From Actinomadura litoris (GTDB lineage: Bacteria; Actinomycetota; Actinomycetes; Streptosporangiales; Streptosporangiaceae): 64,000 nt of DNA. A program made the position numbers and the translations under genes. Each line of letters opens with the position of its first letter. Positions within the stretch are counted from its first letter, which is position 1. The notes under the pieces were generated by a model that made no database searches, was not told the origin of the DNA, and worked only from the letters and a program-made list of their open reading frames with translations. Below, one piece after another: positions 1-8,884 of this stretch. The stretch covers positions 1-64,000 of the forward strand of contig NZ_WOFH01000018.1 in the NCBI RefSeq assembly GCF_009733595.1, in the 5' to 3' direction.

Positions 1-56
1 AACAACGGCTCGATCCGCGCCCAGGCGGCATCGGTGAGCTCATGACGACGCACCAT
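1..56 (-). CDS. IS5-type transposase, N-terminal fragment running off the left edge
   Basis: Reading the minus strand from 56 to 1 gives MVRRHELTDAAWARIEPL, which resembles the usual opening of IS5-family transposases of the DUF4096 type (RRHELTDAxWxxIEPLLP). Only about 18 codons are present; the rest lies outside the window. In-frame ATG 65 and GTG 68 are alternative starts, and no convincing ribosome-binding site is visible. The element end should lie between here and about 121, where the neighbouring gene stops, but one end alone does not let me identify a terminal inverted repeat. It cannot be told whether the element is intact or a remnant. Confidence 0.7.
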   Translation of the reverse strand, partial: MVRRHELTDAAWARIEPL

Positions 57-121
57 GTCCACCATCACAACCCAGGACACAGATCAGCCTCAGCCAAACA
101 CCCAGATCCACCGGACAGGAC

Positions 122-3100
122 CTAGGGGACGGGACGGCTCCACAGCACGGGCTGGTCGGCGCCCGCGTCGGTGCTGCGCCCGACGCCGAGCAGCGAGTTC
201 CTGAACGCGGCGAGCCCGGTGACCTGCTGGTCGCCCGCCCCGCCGAGCCCGGTGCCGCCGGGCGTCGTGCTCTTCCAGGACGAGCCGTCGGCGGACGTCC
301 ACGAGACCACGTCGGCGGCGCCGTCCTGCTGGACGGTGCCGGTCCCCGCGAAGCCCTTCGGGGTCGCGGCCAGCGCGGTCGTGATGACCTCGTTCGTCCC
401 GCCGCCCGGCACCGGCAGCGGACGCCACGTCCGGCCCGCGTCGGACGAGGTGTAGCCCAGCCACACGAGGCCCCGCGGCGTCGCGGCGATTCCGGCGGTG
501 ACCAGCGTGTTCCCGCGCGCGGCGATGTGCGTGAGGTGGCCCTCGGTGATGCCGCCGGGCAGCGGCAGGTTCTGGAGCGACCACCGCTTGCCGTCGCGCG
601 ACGTCCACACCGCGGGGTGGTTGCCCTTGGCGTCGCGCTCGCCGCCGACGGCCGCGAATCCGGACGACCCGGCGGAGGCGACGTCCAGCATCCAGTGGCT
701 GCGGTTCTTGGCGCCTTCGAGGGCGTTCCGGCCGCCGCTCGTCCCGCGCTCCCAGTTCTTGAGGTCGCCGGAGTACCAGGTGACCGCCGAGAACCCCTCG
801 ATGCCGACGACCACGTACCCGCCGGGACCGGACGCGGCGGCGGAGGTCACCGGGACGCCGTTCCGGGTGGCCCGGAACGCGGCGGCGTTGTCGGCGGCCT
901 GCCAGGTCGCGCCGTCCGCCGAGGTCACCACGAGCGCGCGGCGCGGCGCCGACTGGTCGTAGCCGACCGCGAGCCAGCCCGCCTTCCCGCCCGCGACGTC
1001 GATGAGCTGCTGCGGCCCCGGCCGGGTGAACGCGGCGCCGAGCCCCTGCGCGGGCTTCCAGGCGCCGCCGTCGGCCGAGGTCCAGGCGGCGGCGTCACCG
1101 GACGCGCTGCCCACCGCGACCGCGAGGTCGCCGTTCACCCCGACCGTGCGGACGGTGTGGTCGGGACGGATCGCGCCCGGCACCTTCGCGAGGTCGACCG
1201 GGACGGCGGTGCCCGCCGCGTCCCACACGCCGAGCATGGGGTCCATGTCGCCGCCGCCGGGCTCGCGGCCGACGACGACCGTCCGCCCCCCGGCGAGCGC
1301 GCCGCCGCGGATCTCCCGCTGCGGCCTGGTCTCGACGGTGCCCGCGTCCTTCCACGCGGCGCCGTTCGCGCTGCGCGACAGCAGCACGTCGCGGCCGCGC
1401 ACGACGACCGCCGCGAACCCGCGCTCGTCGCCGAGGACCTGGCTCGTCCGCTCGTAGCCGCCGGTGGTGAGGTTGCCGGCCCTGCGCCACTGCGAGCCGT
1501 CCCTGGACGCGAACGCCTGCGCGTACGCCTTGCCGCCGGCCCGGATCTCGCGCAGCGCGAGGAACCCGCCCCCGCCGCCGCCGATGATCAGGCCGCGGCT
1601 GCCCCTCGGCACCGGCACGTCCGAGGCGGACCAGGTGCGGCCGCCGTCGTCGGAGCGCCACACCTTGCGGTAGGGCGGCTTGTTGCGGCCGGGGGTGACC
1701 AGGCCCTCCAGCAGGATCACCTTGCCGCTCGCGGCGGCCTCGACCAGCGAGAACGTCCCCCGGTCGATCTGCACGCCGATCTGGTCGCCGGTGCGGGCCT
1801 CCCAGCGGCGCCCGTCGGCCGACAGCCACACGGCGGGCGCGGCGTCGCTGAAGTCGCCCTTCTGCGAGTGGTCGCCGACCGCCATGTACCCGCCGCCGGA
1901 CGCGACGATCCGCCGGACCCGGTCGTTCGCGCCGAAGACGCCGCCGACCGCGTCGGGCTCGCGCCGCCACTCCCGGCCGTCCTCGCTGGTCCACACGACG
2001 CCGGTGCCGCCGGTCCGGGTGCCGACGGCGACCCAGCCCTCCGCCGACCCGCCGACCGCCTGGGGCGTCTCGCCCGGACGCGGCGCGCCGCCGTCGGGGC
2101 CCTGCTGGGCGGCGGGCTTGAACGTGCGCCCGCCGTCCACAGACACCAGGAACAGGCCGCGCACGGCCTGCACGTCGCTCTCGCCGCCGACCGCGACGAC
2201 CGTCGAGCCCACGGACGCGACGCCGTTGAGCTCCTGGTCGCGGCCGTCGGTGCGGGCGCCGCCCTCCACCGGGAACAGCGACGCGGCGAGCCTGGCGCTC
2301 TCCTTGCCGCCGCCGTCGCCGTCGTCGCCGCCGAGGCTCGTCACGGCGAAGAAGCCCCCGGCGGCGAGCACCGCCGCGACCGCCACGCCCGCGACACCGA
2401 CGAGCAGCGGCTTCTTGCCGCGCTTGCGCTTGGTCTTGCCGGGCCCGGCGGTGCGCCAGGGCTCGTCGATCGCGGGCGGCGCGGGGAGCGGCGCCGGCTG
2501 CGGCGCCGGTCGCGGGGCGGGCTGCGGGCTCTCGTAGGCGGGCTGCGGGGGGTGCCCTGGGATCTCCTGCGCGTAGGGGAACGGCTCGGCGCCGCCGCCG
2601 GTGGACGGCAGGGGCGGCGCACCACCGCCGGGGATCTCCTGCGCGTAGGGGAACGGTTCGGCGGCCGGGGGACTGGACGACGGGCCGGGTGTCCCCGGGA
2701 TCTCCTGCGCGTACGGGAAGGGCTCCGGGGCGGGGGCGGGAGCGGGCGTGCCGGGGATCTCCTGCGCGTACGGGAACGGCGGGGGCGCGGACGCCGCGGG
2801 CGGGACCGGAGGTGCCGGGGGCGCGGGCGGCACGTCGGGCTGCGGGGGCGCCGGAGGCCGGGCGGGCGGAGGCACGGGCGTGTCGATGTGCGTCACGTCC
2901 GGGTCGGGCTGCGGGAAGTCGAACTGCGTCTTGTCGTTCTGGGCACTGTCGTTCTGGGCGCTGTCGTCGTCCGCGTACGGGAACGGCGGCGGCAGCGGGA
3001 TGTCGGTCGAGGTCAGCGAGGCCGGGTCCGGGTCCGGCTCCGGCTCGGCGGCCGGGGGAGCGGGCGGCTTCGGTTCGTCCTCGGGCCGCTCCTCCTGCTC

Positions 3101-3424
3101 CGGCCGCTCGTCCTGCGGGTTCCGCTTCTCGAACACCTGCGTCTTGTAGGCGCCCGCGAGGTCGCCGCCGACGATCGTCTTGTCGTTCTCGGAGTCGTCA
3201 CCGGGCTCGCCGGGCTCGACGGCCGGTTCGGCGACGGTCTCCTCGGCGGGCGGGGGCGAGGGGGGCGCGGGCGGCGGCTCGGGCAGCAGGTTCGCGCCGC
3301 CCGGCCGCGGGCCGTCCGAGAGCCACTGGGGCGGCGGCGGGGCGCCGAAGCCGTCCGGGGCGGCCTCCGGCCGGTCGTGGCCGTTCTCGTCGTCCGGCGT
3401 GTCCGGAGCCTTGGGTGGGGTCAC
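122..3424 (-). CDS. Membrane-anchored proline-rich protein with extracellular Asp-box (BNR) propeller
   Basis: Function unknown. The first ~335 residues are a Pro/Ala/Glu-rich cytoplasmic region holding four copies of PFPYAQEIPG and short D-x-T-x motifs (NDKTIV, NDKTQF). A basic stretch (KTKRKRGKK) precedes a single transmembrane helix (PLLVGVAGVAVAAVLAAGGFFAV). The extracellular part carries about ten Asp-box repeats of the form S-x-D-G-x-x-W (SEDGREW, SADGRRW, SDDGGRTW), so a sialidase-like beta-propeller fold is likely, but I see no sialidase catalytic set. I chose GTG 3424 because GGGGGAG lies 6 nt upstream; ATG 3505 would add 27 residues made of GGTCG repeats, with its GGAGG only 2 nt away. 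It may be a surface binding or sensing protein. Confidence 0.75.
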   Translation of the reverse strand: MTPPKAPDTPDDENGHDRPEAAPDGFGAPPPPQWLSDGPRPGGANLLPEPPPAPPSPPPAEETVAEPAVEPGEPGDDSENDKTIVGGDLAGAYKTQVFEKRNPQDERPEQEERPEDEPKPPAPPAAEPEPDPDPASLTSTDIPLPPPFPYADDDSAQNDSAQNDKTQFDFPQPDPDVTHIDTPVPPPARPPAPPQPDVPPAPPAPPVPPAASAPPPFPYAQEIPGTPAPAPAPEPFPYAQEIPGTPGPSSSPPAAEPFPYAQEIPGGGAPPLPSTGGGAEPFPYAQEIPGHPPQPAYESPQPAPRPAPQPAPLPAPPAIDEPWRTAGPGKTKRKRGKKPLLVGVAGVAVAAVLAAGGFFAVTSLGGDDGDGGGKESARLAASLFPVEGGARTDGRDQELNGVASVGSTVVAVGGESDVQAVRGLFLVSVDGGRTFKPAAQQGPDGGAPRPGETPQAVGGSAEGWVAVGTRTGGTGVVWTSEDGREWRREPDAVGGVFGANDRVRRIVASGGGYMAVGDHSQKGDFSDAAPAVWLSADGRRWEARTGDQIGVQIDRGTFSLVEAAASGKVILLEGLVTPGRNKPPYRKVWRSDDGGRTWSASDVPVPRGSRGLIIGGGGGGFLALREIRAGGKAYAQAFASRDGSQWRRAGNLTTGGYERTSQVLGDERGFAAVVVRGRDVLLSRSANGAAWKDAGTVETRPQREIRGGALAGGRTVVVGREPGGGDMDPMLGVWDAAGTAVPVDLAKVPGAIRPDHTVRTVGVNGDLAVAVGSASGDAAAWTSADGGAWKPAQGLGAAFTRPGPQQLIDVAGGKAGWLAVGYDQSAPRRALVVTSADGATWQAADNAAAFRATRNGVPVTSAAASGPGGYVVVGIEGFSAVTWYSGDLKNWERGTSGGRNALEGAKNRSHWMLDVASAGSSGFAAVGGERDAKGNHPAVWTSRDGKRWSLQNLPLPGGITEGHLTHIAARGNTLVTAGIAATPRGLVWLGYTSSDAGRTWRPLPVPGGGTNEVITTALAATPKGFAGTGTVQQDGAADVVSWTSADGSSWKSTTPGGTGLGGAGDQQVTGLAAFRNSLLGVGRSTDAGADQPVLWSRPVP
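2560..2785 (-). repeat. Four in-frame copies encoding the decapeptide PFPYAQEIPG
   Basis: The minus strand encodes PFPYAQEIPG four times, separated by variable Pro/Gly/Ser/Ala linkers, with a fifth partial relative (PFPYADDD) upstream in the protein. The codons are nearly identical between copies, suggesting recent duplication or conversion. The repeat lies in the cytoplasmic Pro-rich arm just before the transmembrane helix. Confidence 0.85.
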
Positions 3425-3592
3425 GCCCGTCTCCCCCAGTCGGTCGGTCGGGTCGGTCGGCCAGTGCGGTCGAACGGTTCGATCAGGTCGGGTCGGTCGA
3501 TCCATGACCTCCGCGGACCAATGTGTCGCCAGCGATGATAGCGATCGGTCCGGGTGCCCTCGTTCGGCCCCGCTCGGCGCCCGGAACCGGGC

Positions 3593-5098
3593 CTAGCGCG
3601 TGCGTCCCGCGGACATGCAGCCCGCGCCGGAGCAGTGCGTCAGCGCGTAGAGGAGCGCGGACAGCTGCCGCCGCCGGTCACGCTGGAGCCGTCCTCCCAG
3701 GTTGTCGAGCTGGTGGGGGTCGCGGGTCATGTCGTAGTACTCGCGCTCGCCGTTCTGGTACTCCACGTAGAGGGCGTCGGGCAGGCGCAGCGCGTTGTAG
3801 GTGGGCGGCGCGCCGGGCGAGGAGTCCTGCCGGTCGGGGTCCTGCGGCGACGGCGGCGGCTTGACGTGCTCGACCAGCGCGGCGGTCCGCCAGTCCGGCG
3901 GCCGCGCGCCGCGCAGGAACGGGACGAGCGAGCGCCCGTCGGTGGCGGGCGGGACGGCGGCGCCCGCGATGTCCAGGAACGTCGGCGCCAGGTCGGTGTT
4001 CTGGACGATCGCCCCGGTGCGGCCGCCCGCCTCGACGCCCGGCCCGACCACGACGTAGGGGACGCGGATGTCGGTGTCGAACGCCGTCATCTTGCCGCCC
4101 GCGAGCCGGTGCTCGCCCATGTGGAAGCCGTTATCGGAGCCGAAGACCAGGTAGGTGTCCTTGTCGAGGCCCTTGGCCGCGAGCGTCCGCCGCAACCGCG
4201 CGATCATCTCGTCCACCGCCTGGACCATGCGGGCGCGGTCGCGGAACCCGCGCTCGATGCCCTGGAGCCCCGGGCTGCGCAGGCTCGGACGCGCGCGCAG
4301 CCAGGACGGCTTGTCACCGACGTCGGCCTCGTTGAACGCGGGCGTGCGCGGCGCGCGGACCCCGGGGAGCGCGCCCGCGTGCCGGGGCGCCGGGACGAAC
4401 GGCCCGTGCGGCGCGAACGTGGCGACCTCCATGAAGAACGGCTTCCCGGCGGCGGCCGCCCGCCGGACGAAGTCGTCCGCCTTCCCCGACAGCACGTCGG
4501 TCAGGTAGTCCTGCGGCGCCTGCCCGTGGTGGACGAGGCGCCCGTTCTCGTTCAGGTTGTAGTTGTACTCGGGGTAGCCGTTGCCCGTGACGTACCACTC
4601 GCTCCACCCGGGCGGGACGTACGGCGCCGGGCCGCCCTGCCTGTCGCCGGGCTGGTAGCCGTTGAGGTACTTGCCGAGGAACGCCGTCCGGTACCCGGCC
4701 CGCTGGAGCCCCGCGCCGAACGACGCCTGCTCGCCGCCGTGCGCCTTGAAGACCCGGTAGCCGCCGTCCGGCGGGAAGTTGGTGCGCACCCCGGTGTTGT
4801 GCGGGTACTTGCCGGTCAGGATCGTGGACCGGGACGTGCAGCACAGCGAGTCCGCCACGAAGAAGTTGTCGAAGGTGAGGCCCTTCGCCTGCATGTCGCG
4901 CACCTGCGGCATGTGCGCGATCAGGTTCCACGAGAGGTCGTCGGTGAGCACGAAGACGATGTTCGGCTTGCCCGGCGGCGCCGCCTTCGGGGCGCCGCCC
5001 TTGCCCTCGCCGCCCGAGCACCCGACCAGTGCCAGCGCCAGGACCAGGCAGAACAGGGCCGCCGGCGCGGGTCTCGGGAGCCGCCGTCGATGGATCAA
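3593..5098 (-). CDS. Lipoprotein sulfatase (arylsulfatase family)
   Basis: The 501-residue product hydrolyses sulfate esters, by family. It opens with a lipoprotein signal (RRR, a hydrophobic run, lipobox LVGC with Cys27), so it should be anchored outside the membrane. The metal-binding LTDD follows at about 52. The activation motif CCTSR at 86-90 places Cys86 as the residue converted to formylglycine, and STILTGKYPH continues the family signature. A later SDNGFHMGEH segment matches the conserved C-terminal part of the active site. The start is TTG 5098, which leaves a proper signal peptide but has only a weak ribosome-binding site. The substrate is unknown; sulfotransferase-like genes lie 3-5 kb away, so a sulfated surface glycan is a reasonable guess. 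The nearest gene on the same strand starts 168 bp downstream. Confidence 0.9.
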   Translation of the reverse strand: MIHRRRLPRPAPAALFCLVLALALVGCSGGEGKGGAPKAAPPGKPNIVFVLTDDLSWNLIAHMPQVRDMQAKGLTFDNFFVADSLCCTSRSTILTGKYPHNTGVRTNFPPDGGYRVFKAHGGEQASFGAGLQRAGYRTAFLGKYLNGYQPGDRQGGPAPYVPPGWSEWYVTGNGYPEYNYNLNENGRLVHHGQAPQDYLTDVLSGKADDFVRRAAAAGKPFFMEVATFAPHGPFVPAPRHAGALPGVRAPRTPAFNEADVGDKPSWLRARPSLRSPGLQGIERGFRDRARMVQAVDEMIARLRRTLAAKGLDKDTYLVFGSDNGFHMGEHRLAGGKMTAFDTDIRVPYVVVGPGVEAGGRTGAIVQNTDLAPTFLDIAGAAVPPATDGRSLVPFLRGARPPDWRTAALVEHVKPPPSPQDPDRQDSSPGAPPTYNALRLPDALYVEYQNGEREYYDMTRDPHQLDNLGGRLQRDRRRQLSALLYALTHCSGAGCMSAGRTR

Positions 5099-5201
5099 GC
5101 CCGCCGCCCCGTCCCGTGCCGATGATCAAGTGCCGTTGGCAGCGTAACGATTCGATGGGCGTTTCGCTCGGAGAGTGACGGTTCGCCCGCCTTGTGCTGC
5201 T

Positions 5202-5265
5202 GGTTCGCGATGCCGGTTCGCGATGCCGGTTCGCGGTGCCGGTTCGCGGGCTGGTTCGCGGTGGC
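5202..5265 (+). repeat. 13-bp tandem repeat GGTTCGCGATGCC upstream of the GH43 gene
   Basis: Units begin at 5202, 5215, 5228 and 5241, with a further copy at 5253 after a two-base slip. The first two are identical; later ones change A to G or lose bases. The array sits between the divergent sulfatase and GH43 genes, upstream of the preferred GH43 start, so it is probably 5' untranslated or promoter sequence. Confidence 0.85.
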
Positions 5266-5293
5266 AGTCACGTTGTTGGCATCATGCGGGGGG

Positions 5294-6760
5294 ATGAACA
5301 GATGGGCCGGGGATCCGCGACTGCGCGGGCCGCTGACGCCGCTGATCGCCGGGGCCGCCATCAGCGCCGTCGTGGCGCTCGTCGTCGCGGTCGCGAACGC
5401 GTGCGTGCCCGGCTCGGGGAGACCGGAGGCGCGGCCGAGCAGGCCGGCCGCGGCGTCCGGGGCGCCCGTGCCGAGCCCCGCCGGGACGCCGGGGCCGATC
5501 ACCCCGCCCGGATACGCGCCCGACAGGCCCGTGCTCGGCCGGCCGTTCGCCGACCCATCGGTGATCAAGGTCGCGGGCACCTACTTCGCCTACGGCACCA
5601 ACAACGGCGAGGCGGCGATGCCCGTCGCCACCGCGCCCTCGCCCACCGGCCCGTGGACGCGCACGCCCGGCGACGGACTCGCCCGGCTCCCGGCCTGGGC
5701 CACCACCGGGCGGACGTGGGCGCCGGAGGTCGTTCCGCCGCGTCCGGGCCAGGCGTCCTACACGCTCTACTTCTCGGCGCGCCGCAAGGACGCCGACGTC
5801 CAGTGCATCGGGGCGGCGACCGCGTCGTCGCCCGCCGGGCCGTTCGTCCCGGTCGAGGGGGACCCGCTCGTGTGCCCGCGGCAGCTCGGCGGCGCCATCG
5901 ACCCGGCGTCCCACATCGAGCCCGACGGGACGCGCTACCTGCTCTACAAGAGCGACGCGCGGGAGACGTCGTCGATCTTCCTCGTCCGGCTGAGCCCGGA
6001 CGGCCTCGGCATCGCCGCCGCGCCGGTCAAGCTCATCGGGCACGAGTCCGAACCCGTCCTGGTCGAGGCGCCCGACCTGGTCAAGCGGGGCGGGAAGTAC
6101 GTGCTGCTGTACTCCTCCGGCTGGTACTTCCGGTCGAACTACCAGACCCGGTACGCGACCGCGCCGTCCATCGAGGGCCCCTACACCAAGGCGCCGGCGC
6201 CGCTCCAGTCGACCGAGGCGTACGGGCGGCGGATCGACGGGCCGGGCAGCGCGGACGTCCTCAGCGACGACACCGGCGACTACCTGGTCTTCCACGGCAT
6301 CATCGGCTACCACGGCGGTGCGAACGTGAACCGCGGCATGTACGTGGCGCCGCTCGGCTGGGACGGGGCGCGGCCCGTCGTGCGCGGCGTCCCCGTCCGG
6401 TACGAGGCCGAGGCCGGACGGCTGAACGGCTGCGTCTCCGCGCTCGACCGCCCCAACGCCTCCGGCCGGAAGGCGGTCGGCCCGTTCGACCGCGACGGCT
6501 GCCGCCTGGAGGTGCCGGTGTTCGCGCCGACCGCCGGGCGCTACACCGTCCGGACGCAGTACGCGAACCGGTCGGGCCGCGACACCGACCTGGAGCTGTC
6601 GGTGAACGGGACGGCGGGCGCCCCGGTGCGGCTGCGCGCGACCGGGGGCGCCGACTGGACCTCGGCCGCGGCGGACGTCGAGCTGGGCGCCGGATGGAAC
6701 ACGCTCGGCCTGCGCCGCCTGACCGGCCAGGGCCAGGTCGACTACCTGGAACTGCGGTAG
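5294..6760 (+). CDS. Secreted or membrane-tethered glycoside hydrolase family 43 with C-terminal CBM6/35-like domain
   Basis: From ATG 5294 the product has 488 residues. A hydrophobic segment near residues 15-38 (LIAGAAISAVVALVVAVANAC) acts as signal or anchor. The GH43 five-blade propeller follows: ADPSV carries the likely catalytic base Asp, GGAIDP the pKa-modulating Asp, and a later conserved Glu (EAPDLVKRGGKY) the acid. The last ~125 residues begin YEAEAGRL, typical of CBM6/CBM35 carbohydrate-binding modules. GH43 enzymes usually cut arabinans, xylans or galactans. An upstream in-frame start at 5192 would translate the 13-bp tandem repeat, so I prefer 5294 although its G-run abuts the ATG. 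The 3' end overlaps the convergent glycosyltransferase by 19 bp. Confidence 0.85.
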   Translation: MNRWAGDPRLRGPLTPLIAGAAISAVVALVVAVANACVPGSGRPEARPSRPAAASGAPVPSPAGTPGPITPPGYAPDRPVLGRPFADPSVIKVAGTYFAYGTNNGEAAMPVATAPSPTGPWTRTPGDGLARLPAWATTGRTWAPEVVPPRPGQASYTLYFSARRKDADVQCIGAATASSPAGPFVPVEGDPLVCPRQLGGAIDPASHIEPDGTRYLLYKSDARETSSIFLVRLSPDGLGIAAAPVKLIGHESEPVLVEAPDLVKRGGKYVLLYSSGWYFRSNYQTRYATAPSIEGPYTKAPAPLQSTEAYGRRIDGPGSADVLSDDTGDYLVFHGIIGYHGGANVNRGMYVAPLGWDGARPVVRGVPVRYEAEAGRLNGCVSALDRPNASGRKAVGPFDRDGCRLEVPVFAPTAGRYTVRTQYANRSGRDTDLELSVNGTAGAPVRLRATGGADWTSAAADVELGAGWNTLGLRRLTGQGQVDYLELR

Positions 6761-7680
6761 GGACCGGGCGGCTCCACTCCCACCTCGCGCAGCAGCGCCT
6801 CGGTCGGCCGCGGACGCGTGAACAGTCCCTGGCGCACGCCCCGCACCAGCGCCCGCCGCAGCACGGCCCGGTCCTCGGACGCGGCGAACGTGCGCGCCCA
6901 CCGCCGCGCCGTGGACCCCGCGTACAGGACGCGTTCGGGCGGCGCGAGACCCCGGCTGCCGGTGAACAGCCAGATCTTGTTGCGGACCTCGTAGAAGAAC
7001 CGGTCGCCGGGGTCGGTCTCGGTGCCGCCGAACGCCCGGGTCTTGTGGACGGCGACGCTCGCCGGGCAGAGCAGCCCGCGCCGCCCGCGCAGCAGCCGCG
7101 TGGTGAACTCGAAGTCGTCGTTCCACAGGAAGTAGTCGGCGACGGGCAGCCCGCGCTCGCGCACGGCCGCCGCGTCCACCAGCACGGACACGAACGACGC
7201 GGAGCGGATCGGCACGCAGCCCGCCGCCCGCGCCGCCTCCGTCTCGGCGGCCGACGCGCGGGGCTTGGCGCGCGGGGTGTTCATCGGGTGGTCGCGCCCG
7301 TCGGTCCACACCACGCGGCTGGCGACGAGCGTCGGAGGGCCACCGGCGGCGCGGTCGCGCGCGTCCAGCAGCGCGCGGAGGGCGCCGGGCTCCGGCACGG
7401 TGTCGTCGTCCAGCAGCCACAGGAGGTCGGAGTCCAGCGCGAGCGCCATCCCGGCGCCGAAGCCGCCCGCGCCGCCCACGTTGCGCGGCAGCTCCCGCAG
7501 CTCCACGCCGGGGAAGCGGTCGCGGACCATGGCGGCGGTCCCGTCCCGCGAGGCGTTGTCGACGACGACGATCCGGTCGGGCGGGCGGGTCTGGGCGCCG
7601 AGCGCGGTCAGCGCCTCCGCCAGCAGCTCGCGCCGGTCGAAGGTGACCACGACCGCCGCGACGGTCGGCGCCGCGCTCAC
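6742..7680 (-). CDS. GT2-family glycosyltransferase, GlfT1-like galactofuranosyltransferase
   Basis: This 312-residue GT-A fold enzyme starts VAAVVVTFDRRELL, then has VVVDNAS, RNVGGAGGFGAG, and the metal-binding DDD in WLLDDDTVPEPG. A later FLWNDDFEFTTRL and RFFYEVRNK match the layout of mycobacterial GlfT1 (Rv3782), which adds the first galactofuranose units to the lipid-linked acceptor. I infer that role because glf and glfT2 are nearby; a rhamnosyltransferase (WbbL-like) is the main alternative. The GTG start overlaps the stop of the upstream sulfotransferase paralogue (GTGA), so the three minus-strand genes form one unit. Confidence 0.8.
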   Translation of the reverse strand: MSAAPTVAAVVVTFDRRELLAEALTALGAQTRPPDRIVVVDNASRDGTAAMVRDRFPGVELRELPRNVGGAGGFGAGMALALDSDLLWLLDDDTVPEPGALRALLDARDRAAGGPPTLVASRVVWTDGRDHPMNTPRAKPRASAAETEAARAAGCVPIRSASFVSVLVDAAAVRERGLPVADYFLWNDDFEFTTRLLRGRRGLLCPASVAVHKTRAFGGTETDPGDRFFYEVRNKIWLFTGSRGLAPPERVLYAGSTARRWARTFAASEDRAVLRRALVRGVRQGLFTRPRPTEALLREVGVEPPGPYRSSR

Positions 7681-8876
7681 GGGGCGCGCCGTCCGGTGGC
7701 GCGCCGGGCGGCGCGCCGCAGCACGGGCGACGGCGCCTCGGCGGCCTTCAGCAGCCGTTCGAGGTTCTGCCTGACCTCGGCCATCTCACCGTGCAGGTGC
7801 GCCAGCCCGATCCGCTCGTTCGTCCGGGCCAGCCCCTCCAGCAGGTGCGCGACGGCGCCGACGGCCGCGGCCGCGACCAGCTCCTCCGGGACGTCGCCGG
7901 GCAGCAGCGCAGCCTCCACCGGCGTCCGGGCCGTCGTCAGGTCGGCGAGGTCGCCCGCCACGTCGTAGCCGGACGCGCGCAGCGACGCGGCGGTCTCCCG
8001 CGTCCGCGCGGCGGCCCACTCCCGGTGCCGCTCGGGCAGGCCCATCGGCGTGCGGCCCGTCTCGTCGGCCGCGCGGGCGAGCCCGCTCCCCACGAGGTGG
8101 TCGCCGACCATCCGCTCGTAGTCGGCGCCCAGCGCGGGCGCGATCCGCACGTTCAGCCGCCGCAGCAGCTCGGCCTCGACCGCCGACAGCGGCTCGTCCG
8201 CGTCGATGCCCTCGATGTCGCAGGCCCCGGCGTCGATGCCGGTCAGCGCGCAGAAACGCGTCCACAGCGGCGCCGGCGACCCGCCGGGCGGCGGCAGCGT
8301 GAGCACGTGGACGCGCTCCTTCGGCACGGCCGTCGCCCACGTCGCGAGGACGCGCACCGGGTCGTGCAGCCCCCAGAACATCTCCCCGTACGGCTCGGGC
8401 GCGTCGATCCCGAACGCGACCAGGTCGTCGACGAACCGCTCGAACGTGATCGAGTGGGTGTGCCGGACCTGCTCCTGCCAGTCGAGGATGAGCTGCCAGC
8501 CGAGGTCGCGGGTGGCGAACACCACGTGCACCTCGGCGGGCTCCAGGTCCGCCACCGCGCGCGCGGCCTGCTTCTTCGACACGCCGCCGAGGAGCCCCTG
8601 CGACAGGACGACGGTCCCGCCGTCCCAGTCGCGGGCGCGCCCGGCCACGCGCTCCCACGTCCCGTCCCAGGACGGGTCGCGGTGCCCTCCCCAGCTCATC
8701 TCGCGCAGGTCCATGACCGCCGCGAAGTCCTCCTGCGGGGCGGTGACCGGGTAGCAGACCCCGGCGTCGCCGAGCCGCAGCCGGTTCGCCCACAGCGCCC
8801 GCTGGAGGAACGCGTCCCCGGCGGTGGGCGCGCCGACATGCAGCCACACCCTCTTCTCCGGACCATGCTCGCCCAC
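7677..8876 (-). CDS. Sulfotransferase-like paralogue with degenerate PAPS-binding loop
   Basis: The 399-residue product is a tandem paralogue of the next gene upstream: both run V-(Y/W)-LHVG..., then LYP/CYP, FDLRE/MDLREMSWGG, a P-x-RVHV(L/V)TLP segment and a similar helical tail. In this copy the 5'-phosphosulfate loop reads APTAGDAFLQ where the partner has AAKSGTTYLQ, so the catalytic Lys and the Ser/Thr series are lost. It may therefore be an inactive partner or have taken on another function. GTG 8876 is preferred; AGGAGG of the ribosome-binding site lies inside the preceding stop region, 8 nt away from the previous gene. Same operon as the GlfT1-like gene. Confidence 0.75.
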   Translation of the reverse strand: MGEHGPEKRVWLHVGAPTAGDAFLQRALWANRLRLGDAGVCYPVTAPQEDFAAVMDLREMSWGGHRDPSWDGTWERVAGRARDWDGGTVVLSQGLLGGVSKKQAARAVADLEPAEVHVVFATRDLGWQLILDWQEQVRHTHSITFERFVDDLVAFGIDAPEPYGEMFWGLHDPVRVLATWATAVPKERVHVLTLPPPGGSPAPLWTRFCALTGIDAGACDIEGIDADEPLSAVEAELLRRLNVRIAPALGADYERMVGDHLVGSGLARAADETGRTPMGLPERHREWAAARTRETAASLRASGYDVAGDLADLTTARTPVEAALLPGDVPEELVAAAAVGAVAHLLEGLARTNERIGLAHLHGEMAEVRQNLERLLKAAEAPSPVLRRAARRATGRRAP

Positions 8877-8884
8877 GAGAGCCC

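Noticed and set aside
2560..2785. CRISPR-like array
   Set aside because: Spacing is irregular, copies are in frame, and each encodes the same peptide; no cas gene is present.
527..3538. Very long open frame on the plus strand opposite the Asp-box gene
   Set aside because: Its translation is Arg/Gly/Ala/Val-rich without any domain, as expected antisense to a GC-rich gene, while the minus strand gives clear domains and repeats.
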